Shown: positions 48,586 to 57,927 of the stretch, in pieces
Numbering within the stretch: the first letter of the stretch is position 1
How the letters are laid out: each line of letters opens with the position of its first letter
Origin: Thuidium tamariscinum
Lineage: Eukaryota > Streptophyta > Bryopsida > Hypnales > Thuidiaceae
Length of the DNA stretch: 64,000 nucleotides
Direction of reading: 5' to 3'
Assembly (NCBI GenBank): GCA_947034885.2
Contig: OX344751.2
Location: 6,696,001 to 6,760,000, forward strand
The notes under the pieces: generated by a model
Told to the model about the DNA's origin: nothing
Databases searched by the model: none
What the model saw: the letters and a program-made list of their open reading frames with translations, nothing else
Program-made: the position numbers and the translations under genes

Positions 48586-48879
48586 TGTTGCAATAGGTGG
48601 AACTGTGGAAGTCTTCATCCTAAATTTTGCGAGGATGTACTTGACTAAGTTAAATCCTAGAGGCCAATTATCCATTGAATGAACAATTGAAAATCTAGGT
48701 AGGACCCTGTGAAGTCAATTTTAGTTGGATGTTCATGAAATTTTGACACACGCTCTAAACATATATCCTTTTAGTAGGATTTTATTTTATTTTTGAATTG
48801 GATACTTTGATAAAAAAAACTACATTGCTCTAAAGTTTCTTTTTTTGATTGAATAGTATGTGCAAAACCCCTCCTTTAT

Positions 48880-49185
48880 TTGTGAAATTTGAAGGATGAA
48901 TCCAAAGAATAACCACCATTTTGAAAAAAAATTCATGCAAATGTGACCTTGTAAAGTGCAGCTACCCGGGTTTTTACAGGGATAAAAAAAATAATTTTTA
49001 TCAATTTAAATGCTATTATCTTACAATGTACATGTGAAAAATTTTGTATTTTTTTCCACAACCTTATTACAAGATCCTACTCTTGTATGTGTCAATAAAT
49101 GTTTTTTTTCTAAAATTTTGCACTTGTATTAGAAATTGCAATTTTGGAGTGTTTTTGGTGAAAATATAGTCAAAATTGTTAGGGG
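48880..49185 (+). repeat. Dispersed repeat family 3, copy b (last third only)
   Basis: It matches 12335-12650 (AGAATAACCACCATTTTGAA, TTACAAGATCCTAC, AAAATTTTGCACTTGTATTA) and ends at TTAGGGGTTAAG. About 670 bases further on, the same family appears inverted (49856-51560), so the two form a large imperfect inverted pair. Confidence 0.65.
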
Positions 49186-49855
49186 TTAAGATAGAGTGAT
49201 TAAAAATTGATCATTTCATTCACTTGAATTGGTAGTTTCGAGATCTTTATTTATAAAGCACTATTATAAAACTTAGGGGGGGGGGGTGGAGGTTCGTAAT
49301 ATTAAGTATCTATCCAAAACTTTGCCCTTATAAAATACAAATAATAAATAAATACAAATTTTAGGATATTGGAATGGGATCATGGTTCTAAAATTCTCAT
49401 TTATTGAACTATTGACCTCTTATATCCATTTCATAAAACATTTAAATTCTATTCATAAGCTTTTTGTAAACATAGCTACAAGATTAGAATATTACAATTT
49501 GACCATGTGCAATGCACAATCATAGATCTCCCTACCTTGTAGAAAGGATGTCAAGTATTGAATGGTCCTTACTTACCATTTTCATCTTCTTTTTTTGAAT
49601 CAAAAGAAGCATGTTCTAAGCAACCTTTTGAAATACCATGCAGAGCTAAATTGCACTAATCAAAATAAAATAAATTTATTTCTTATTACTAAATTAAAGT
49701 AGTCATTTTTTGCCCTTAAAATTTTTGTTTTGTTTAAAATGTGGATGAGTTTTCCAAATGTTATATTTGGTTGAAAAAATATATAGAATTAGTAGAAAAA
49801 GTGTTTTATGGGCAATAAAGATGGATGGATGTAGAAATATAATGCTTCACTAAAT

Positions 49856-51560
49856 TTTAACCCTAAAGGTTTTTGACTATATTTTCACCAAAAATACTCC
49901 AAAACCTGCAATTTTTAATACAAGTGCAAAATTTCAAAAAAACTTTTTTTTGACAAATGTAACCATAGGATCTTATATTAAGGTGGTTTGAATAGATATG
50001 GAAAAAAATTCAGAAATTTTCATTGTGTAGCTTGCAAGATATTAACATTTGAATTGACAAAAGTCCTTTTTTTATCCCTAAAAAAACCCAGGCAACTACA
50101 CTTCTCAAGGCTACATTTGTATGAAAAAATGTTGAAAATGGTGGTTACTTTTTGAATTTTCTCTTCAATGCAAGTTGGCCAAATGATAAATCTTCTTAAA
50201 AATCGTTTGGAATTGTACAACATATAGGAAAAAAATAGTAAGTAGAAAGAAGTTGAAAATGATTCAAAATACTAAATTGTGAACAATTTAATTATGGATA
50301 TGAAAAATGCCATTCCCAATTATTGTAATAAAAAATCTTCACACAATAGTGTAATTTTTTTTCAAATTGAAATTAAATAAAGAATTTCAAACCTTTTAGT
50401 TATAGAATAGAGATTTTATAACTACCCGCAAACTACAACGACACTAGTTTGTGAGCCTAAAAGCATGAGCTTGAGAGTTGTGAGCGTAAGCCTTGTGAGC
50501 CTAAAGCATTAACTAAGAAAAACTGTGAATTTTTTTGGCCAAAAGAGAGAAAAGTGAAGTCATTTAAAAAAGTTCTATTTAAAGTAAAATTTCAGCCCTA
50601 TGACCATGGACCTATGATCGTGGAAGTGTGGTTAACAAATTTTAAAATATTAAACCCTAGTATCTCTAAAGGACCTATCAATACCTTCCAAAAATGTTTT
50701 TGAAATTTTGAAATAGTTTTTCGAGGTTTAGAATTCCAAACCCAACAAGGGGGCTTTTGGTATTGAGAAGGGTTTTATGAGGTGGTAGAGTTGCAAAAAA
50801 AGTAAACTAGTCACATAGTTACAAAAAAAAAGAAAAATTTGAAAAAATGAAAACATAAGTTTTGAGAGCTCCAAGCCCATCTACCTCCTTGGGGTTTCTC
50901 GATATCAAGAGGGGTTTCCAAGGGTGACAGAGTTGAAAAAAAAATGAAAAAATGGAAAAGGAATTGAAAAAAGTTTGAAAAAAAATGAAATTTTTTTTTG
51001 TGAAAAAAGGAGTTTTGAAAGTCACAAATTTCAAATTCCACAAGAGGGTTACTAGCTATAAAAATCCTAAATTCCTAAAGCAAGGTAATATGTCCACATC
51101 CTAAAAATCACTAAAAATTTCATCAAAAATTAGAGGCTCATAGGCTCATAGGCTCATACTCTAAAGCTCACAAACTAGCCCTCCTGTGTAAACTACCTCA
51201 AACTAAAACTCCTCATAACTTTCATCTTATTAATCAAAATGGAATGATTCAAAGCTTTTCATGTAGATAAAAATATAATAAACCAATTCCGAATTTTTAT
51301 TTCTTGAAAATGTAAATTTAAAAAAATTTCTTTTAGTTGCCTAAGTTGCTCATCGAGTAAAGAAAACAACATATTATGCCATAACTTTTTAACCATGTAG
51401 TCAAAAGTTATGAAAATTGTTGGGCCTTCAAGCTACTCCTTGGAGGAATGTTTTGTGAAAATTTCAAAGAAAAAAAAATTTGTACATAATGAGCTACCCG
51501 AAATTGTTACATTGCCAAAAAAACACAATTTAGAGCTTTAGGATGTAAGAGATTGTCATT
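49856..51560 (-). repeat. Dispersed repeat family 3, copy c (inverted, interrupted)
   Basis: The complement of this block follows the copy at 11697-12650 along its whole length, from CCTAAAGCTCTAAATTGTG at the right to CCTTTAGGGTTAAAAT at the left. It is interrupted by a Mutator-like element at 50437-51187. No coding region was recognised. Confidence 0.7.
50437..51187. mobile_element. Mutator-like non-autonomous element, 751 bp
   Basis: The flanks GCAAACTAC (50428-50436) and GTAAACTAC (51188-51196) match at 8 of 9 bases, the 9-bp duplication typical of Mutator. Inside, AACGACACTAGTTTGTGAGC at the left matches the complement of the right end (ACAGGAGGGCTAGTTTGTGA). The terminal zones carry several GTGAGCCTAAAGC or AGGCTCATAGGCTCATA units. 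Comparison with the uninterrupted relative at 11697-12650 supports the insertion site. No transposase was recognised. Confidence 0.7.
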
Positions 51561-51915
51561 CCTACACTTTTTCAAAAGTATTAAGAAAAAAAAGACCAAG
51601 GGAAGCCTTTGAAAGAGGTTGGGCTGACCTCGCCCCCTCGCTCGGCTACAACAAGTCATTCTCGGGGTGCAAGTAAAAGTAAAAGCCCCCTATTTTATGC
51701 TTCATTGCTTTGCCTCGTACACCTCCCCAGCTAATTCAAAGCCTCTGATTGCATATATGAATTCAGAATTTACAAAGTTTATCATGCGTGGAAAATAAAA
51801 ACTTTCAGTGTTTTCCTGTCCCCCCGGCCTTCAAAGAGGCCCACCAAAACATAAAATTATGACCACGTAATGCAGCGGCCGAGGACTCAAAACCAAGCAA
51901 CACTTCTCTTCTTTC

Positions 51916-52304
51916 TTATTGCAATGGGTTCTGCCCAGTTGTTAAAAAAACACCCCCAAAAACACAACACCAACAACATGCCGAGATCAGGTCATATTGA
52001 TTGCTGTAGCTCGTTTGTCTTTTAAGAAGAAAGGAGATGGCTTTTGTATTTGAAGAATGTTTTTTTAAACCTTTTGGTGCGGTGCCCAATGCAATGTGTG
52101 AGGTTGCAATGTTGCACTGCTGGGACGATGCTTTGTTGAGGTCTTCAGGAGGCTGATACTGGACCCATAGTTGCAAGGACGATTGTACCTGCAAATCCAT
52201 AAGTGAGGACCCTAATTAAAACTCCGTAGAACTTTTGCAATCAGTCATGAACAGATCTCTTGAAAAGCACTGACCTCAATGGCTTGAGTTGCTTCGTCAT
52301 TCAT
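51916..52304 (-). CDS. Possible two-exon gene start, unidentified
   Basis: On the - strand a short first exon, ATG at 52304 to 52275 (MNDEATQAIE), is followed by a donor GTCAGT, an 86-base gap and an acceptor TTTGCAG, then an open frame 52188-51916 in the same phase (begins VQSSLQLWVQYQPPEDLNK). Gln, Ser and Leu are frequent. I recognise no domain. The + strand is also open across 52289-52486, so composition alone may explain the frames. If real, the rest of the gene would have to lie in or beyond the repeat block to the left, or be lost. Confidence 0.2.
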
Positions 52305-53838
52305 CTGAATCTCTCGGTGGTGTCTTTGCGACTCCTGCCTGGGAGGGGGACGGAGATTCCTGGTCGGGCAGTGGCTTTTCAAAACAGGTTACTAGAGCGT
52401 GCGTTTGCCGCACAGTATTCTACTCTGAATTGAGCTCTACCAACTCCCCAATAATTGGTGAATGCCACCACCAGTATTTACCTTAAATAGGGAAGTGAAA
52501 TGAATTAAAAAGAAGGAAGCTTATGTGGCTCTTTCTCCACCGATGTACTAGACAGTCACTTCTTCGTAGCATTGTTGAAGGAACTTTCAAAGCTTTTTAG
52601 TTATTCTGTTCCGAGCAAGCTGGTTTTGGATGTTGCGATTTTCAGACATAATCATTGGATTCACAAGTTTTTATTTGCAAAAGAAATGGCATTTTTTGGT
52701 CTTCTCGTGTCTCTAACTGTAAATTATATACGGTTACAGTCCAAGAGAAAAAGCAAATAGGTACCCATTCGTGTTTCTTCGGGGGACTCAGTTATTCTTG
52801 TCCATTCGGGTGTTAATTTGGCTCCTACGAGATTGCAATGATGATTTGAAAGTGTCCTGCAATGCAAATTGTCCATGTCGGTTTCAAGAAAAAAAATAAA
52901 AATAAAGTTTTCTTCAATTGTGACGTGTTTCAAACTCTTGGTTAATTGCGATTCACTAAATTCATAAGATCGTCACTTATCGACTCTATTCCAACCCCTT
53001 CTGCCCCAATTTCACACCGAGATGTTTTACTGTGAACTTGTGTTATTACCTAACGTGAAGTCAAAGAAAAAAACCCTTGGAAACACACTGGAGGAAATCA
53101 TTTTCTAGTCTCCAAAAAGTCGCTGCAGGGGTCACTTTGGCCTGTGAACGTCAAGCCGCTTGCACGCCCCATATGCTGAAACTTCAGACATGGACCCTGT
53201 TGTGAACTGGTTCAAATGCTCTTGCCTTGCTTCACAACTTCCACAAATGGAGAGTTATGCGTTTGCATTCGAATGCAATTTTCCTCTTGCGTCAAAAGAT
53301 AAATTAAAATAAAAAAACCTGCACAAAATTTTACAACGATGCCGATCATCAAATTGTCTCTAGCTTGATGCACACTTAACCGAGCAAATTCCGAAATAAT
53401 CATTGTATTGCCTGGGGATGGACCAGCATTTTTCGCTGAGCCCTAAACCACTCCTAAAGACCCGATCTGTATAATAATGACCCACAAACTCTCATCCGGA
53501 ACTTGGGATGAATCCTAAGCGCAGTTGTTGTTTCTGGATGTTCAGTTGTTGTGGAACCGCTTGAGGCATCACTTTCCAATGAAGATACTCCTACCAATAC
53601 ACTGTTCCGGCATTAGTGCCTCACCGGCCTAACCCAAAACAGCCTTGCCAGGGTTGCCAGAGTTGACAATTCCTATCAGAAAATGCGGAGGGGTGTAGAA
53701 CCGTAGGTTTCTCGCTGTCCACACCTGCATCTGCGTCGAACCAAATTTACTCGTCAACGAGCTGTGTCCAAGTTCCCAGCATCCGTCATGTCGACACAAC
53801 TGCCTGCTGCCCTTTTTAAAGCACTGGGCTTGCTCCTT

Positions 53839-56545
53839 TCTACAGTACTGCAGTTAACTCCCAGAAGCAAAAATTAGAAATTAGAAAAACTGGCCGGGTG
53901 GCGCATGCACGAGGATGGAATTATTAGTGTAGATCGAGCATTCAAATTAGTTAGGGTGGTCCTGTCCAAGAGGTTCTCCTCCCCGCGTCTCAAATCTCTT
54001 TCTTTGCAAACTGTTTCGTCGATCCGTCTGCAGCAGAAAGGAAATTAAAGAAAAGTGTGCTAACTTATACGATAAATTCGATCTTTTGTACGCATTCCTC
54101 CCCTGGGAAATAAATGTCAGTCATTCGAGCGTTGGTTGGAAAGTAAATGGCGGGTCGTGGGGTTGCTAATAAATTCATTAATAAAAGGGGAACTTCGGCA
54201 CAAGGGGCGGACCAATACCTGCCGTTGCCACTCAGTTTCACCCGGACCCCCACCGACAAAAGCTCGAACCAGTTGGACCCTGGATCCGTCCCCGCGGGCA
54301 GCAGCAAATGGGTAGCAGGAAAAGGACCCGAGCGGCGCGCTTGGCTTAAGCTTAGCTTGGACTTGGCAGGGTGTTGCGGGCGGGCAGCTGGAAAGGGACG
54401 TCCGGATGTTTACCTCAAAGAAAAGCAGGCCCCCTTTATTTGTGTCAAAAAAAAAAAAAAAAAGCAGACGCAAGGCCCAGATAGTCTTCTCCATGTCTGA
54501 CAACAGAGATTTGTGCGTTTTATATTAATTGCGTGCGGTCATTTCGAGCAAAGGTTTCTACAGATAAGCTTTACACACCAACTGGTATTCGGTTACTATG
54601 TTAGGCCGTGTCAAAATGTCTGGAGAATTACCTTGGCGGTTCAGTTTTTGTTGACGGAGTTTGAAAGTCTGTTGGTCCGTTCTTCATTTGTTGTGTCAAC
54701 CAAAAGTAATATGATGGCCTTCGGAAGTTTGACGTGCAGGTGCATACCGGGTATCTTTACAACTAGTATCCTCGCAATCGGTCATATTTTACTCTAATTG
54801 TACAAATAAAGAATGAAAACCTACTGCAATGGAGAGACCATCAGCGGGTAACAACTATCTGTAAACAGCAATATTTGAACTTGGTGATACAGTACCCTAG
54901 AAACTGAAGTTCAGTTCAGTTCCTGGACTCCATTCGGTTCCTGCGAACAGTGGGATCCATTTGTGACGGCATGTAATGAGTGAGAAACCGAGTTATTTGA
55001 TGTATAATATAATTCACTTACCAAGAATACATTCTCAGTGAAATGGCGGGACTTTCCTGCACGATTGTAGAGCATGGTTGTACAAATTTGGCAACGTTGG
55101 GAGAGTCTCGCGATGATTAGGTTAGGTGATGAGCTTGCAAGTCGCCGTTTGTGGACATGGTAACTAAGTATAGGCAACTTCGGTACTGTAGGAGACTAGG
55201 AGTGAGTAGAGGTTAATCCATCACTGGTGAAACAGAATTATTTTTTTATTTGGATGAATACCCATTCATGAGTATTGTTTTGAAAATCTCCAAGAATAGT
55301 AGCACTGTCATATGGAAGTGATCAAGTGAGCGTGGTGCCCAATGCACTTTGTTTGATATATGCCCCAAGGTTAGAGTTTGAACTTTAGAGTTTTCAAAAG
55401 TCTATGTTCAAGAATCAAGACTTCAAGGGTTTCCTTATTTTAATTTAAAACGAATTACGGATGACCAGTCAATAATAATAAATACAACAAATGTTACCGA
55501 AGTTCATCGACAAGTACTGTTTCGATCCTTTCACACACTGCGTTCTAAATACCGGTAGTATTAGCAAGAACGTTTATAAGAATGGTTCTACATACAGTAC
55601 GTGTACCTTTGCTTTAGATTCACTTTCCCAGCCACTTTTGCTGAAGAAGACATTGTAGTGCACTAATATACGGTGTTGCTACATTCTCCACAGTATTCGT
55701 TCCACCGTACATACGTTACACCCGTATGTGGTACGACATCCGTATTCGGAAACATGACCATATTCTTTGCCTGGTTGCCTAAAAGCATAAGGGTACACAA
55801 TGACACGAAATGAATCGTATATGATAAACCGTGCACCTTTGACCTAACTTTGCTCTGCCCACGTACTGTACCCTCTGTGAGGTAAAGTCCAACGACGTAC
55901 CGTATTTGTAACTCCAAGGTAGACTCCCTGTAGGTTCTAGAGGCTGATGTGGCAGTGTGGCACTTGTTAGTTGTTAACGATGTATAATTGGATTGAAAAG
56001 AGAATCAAGCCCATCAAAGTACTGTAAAGAGAGCAACAAATTAGTAACCCATTTTCACTTTGTGATCGTAGGGATCCCGCCTGTAACTGAGTAATTAACC
56101 CTGTAATTAACTGAACGACGTTGAAGTGTCCGATGAATGACTTCCATTGTTCATTGATAGAGACAAAGTATGCACCAATTGGTCCAATCGAAGCATTTTT
56201 GGGACTACCTTGGTCGGGGGGGGGGGGGGCCGCTTGCCTTCCAGGTCGGACAGGCATATTTGTGAAGAAAGTAATTCGTACAGTATCAGGAAAGTTATGA
56301 GATGCCTCGACGAATGTTGCCGCACCCAAATTACATGTCGAAACGGTCAGAGTGGATAAAAAACGAACGTAAAAATTCGTAAAAATTTCACCTGACGGAC
56401 ATCGATCCTTGCCTCTGATCGACGACTCCCTGATGAAACGGACTGTAATCGACAATGCGCAGCCGTATCACATTGTTATAAATATATAATACTCCGTAGT
56501 ATACATGCTTTGAGGCAGAATATATTCAAGTATAACCCGTACTGT
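53839..56545. promoter_or_regulatory. Cluster of GTAC cores, often as GTACTGTA / TACAGTAC
   Basis: GTAC occurs at about 53844, 54893, 55193, 55514, 55598, 55603, 55708, 55731, 55793, 55863, 55868, 55898, 56019, 56278 and 56538. Nine of these lie within 55500-55910, where one or two would be expected by chance. Many are extended to GTACTGTA or TACAGTAC, and TTCGTACAG at about 56275 is one base from TNCGTACAA. GTAC is the known core of SBP/SPL-type factors, including the copper-response class. Whether it controls the COBL gene, more than 1 kb downstream, is inference. Confidence 0.3.
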
Positions 56546-56554
56546 ATAATGATG

Positions 56555-56960
56555 CCATGCAAAAAGCATTATCACATATTCACATATAATCCCGGCATTA
56601 TGATACCAAGCCTGCAGAGCAGCTTTGCAGTTATGAGCGACTTCCGGAACTTTGGATTTGCGGTTGAATCATTGAATCGTAGACTTTGTACGTAGTAACA
56701 TAGTAAAGTCGTCTTACCTGCGTGCTAGTTATTACATGCATGCCCAACATTCGGAGTAGTAAACTCTCGTAAAGCGCATTTAAAATGTCATGCAAAAAGC
56801 AGCATCATATATATGATACCGAGCAGCTTTGCAGTTATGAGCGACGGACGCGTGAATATTGAAAAGCTTGGGATTTGCAATCGAATCACTTCAGCTTTGC
56901 AGTTATGAGCGACGGACGCCTGAATGTTGAGAAACTTGGGATTTGCAATGGCATCATTTG
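56555..56960. repeat. Three-copy local repeat upstream of the COBL gene
   Basis: CATGCAAAAAGCA, TATGATACC and AGCTTTGCAGTTATGAGCGA appear in that order at 56556-56640 and again at 56789-56845. The second half then recurs immediately as TCAGCTTTGCAGTTATGAGC (56890 on). Each copy continues with a variant of GGATTTGC followed by AATCAnTT or GGCATCATTTG. Copies two and three also share CGACGGACG. It is a local duplication, not one of the dispersed families seen to the left. Confidence 0.8.
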
Positions 56961-57623
56961 AATGAAAGCAACTGTAGCACCCCAAGACCCCGGCATGTCT
57001 TCCCCCGCTGCCAATTACGACAAGAATAGTATGATCCCTAGAAGGCACTCCAGTGAGACCCAGTTAACCTCCAGCAGTTAATTATATTATAATCTCGTTG
57101 GTATTCTACTATTATGAAATAAACCTGACTCTCGACCCCTGTTCAGCGCGGCTGTCAGCTCCCCCGAGCACACGTGTCGCAATATTCCTCGTCCTCAAGC
57201 CGCCAAAGGCTCCAGCCGAGGAGGGGTGTTACACTCTTATTACTAAAACCTCCACTGGGCCCTCTTTCTAGGATCTCCCCCGACCGGCCTGCTCCGCGAT
57301 CATACACAACTTCATTCATCCGTTCTCGGTTTCATCTCCCCGCTCTAGCAGTAGGACTTTCATTCATCGACGCTCGGTTCCGGACCTTTGTACAATGTTT
57401 CGTCGCATCTCTTGCCCGGTCCGGTCTGTAGACTACACTCTACTGATCTACTGTAGTCTACTAGTACTCAAGTAGCACTTGGGTGGCGACAGCAGCCCAT
57501 TCCCCGGTCTGATGAGTTACAAACTTCACAACGTTGGGTTTGCTCTTCCAAGTCCTTTCCCACTGTGGGCCTCGTCTGGTGCTCCTTTCTGGTTTGTGTT
57601 GTAAAGCACCTGAAGTGCCAGTG

Positions 57624-57630
57624 TATATAG
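57624..57630 (+). promoter_or_regulatory. Candidate TATA box of the COBL gene
   Basis: TATATAG is the best TATA match ahead of the gene. A start of transcription about 30 bases on would give a 5' leader of roughly 270 bases before the preferred ATG at 57928. No other core element is clear. Confidence 0.4.
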
Positions 57631-57699
57631 CTCGTCCCGGTGCTCTTTGGTGTTGGTGATGATCAGGGCAGAGCTGTAAGTGAGATTTGTCGGAGTGAC

Positions 57700-57735
57700 A
57701 TGGATGATGAGAGGCGGATCAGGTGGATTCTCTGA
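57700..57735 (+). CDS. Upstream ORF of 11 codons in the COBL leader
   Basis: ATG at 57700 opens a frame (MDDERRIRWIL) that closes at TGA 57733-57735. If transcription starts near the TATATAG at 57624, this is the first ATG of the mRNA and could lower translation of the main frame. It is followed at 57775 by an ATG in frame with the main protein. Confidence 0.3.
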   Translation: MDDERRIRWIL

Positions 57736-57927
57736 TCGGCGGTTGGAAAACTAGGGCAGGCGGGGACGTTGTCCATGGTTGGATTTGGAGGTTGGAGTAT
57801 CGGAGTCGTCCTGAGCAGGGCGAATCGAATTGGTGTGCTTGAGCTCAAGTTGGATCGGAATCTCTGGCACTCGCTGAATGAGAGATTGCTTGTGATGCTA
57901 CGGAATTACTTCGTGATGTTGCGAGCC

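Larger units (their letters stand above)
51561..57623. other. Composition switch: balanced, unique-looking DNA upstream of the COBL gene
   Basis: From about 51.56 kb the sequence loses the AT-rich repeat character and gains CpG. No complete gene is recognised in 6 kb. Open frames at about 54117-54503 overlap on both strands, and one crosses an A-run at about 54449, so neither is convincing. A run of 12 or 13 G lies near 56217. I read it as intergenic and regulatory DNA, possibly with non-coding transcripts. Confidence 0.45.

Noticed and set aside
54117-54503. Overlapping open frames of 117 and 128 codons on opposite strands
   Set aside because: Both cross or border an A-run and a GC-rich patch, have no recognisable domain and exclude each other. 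Probably open by composition.
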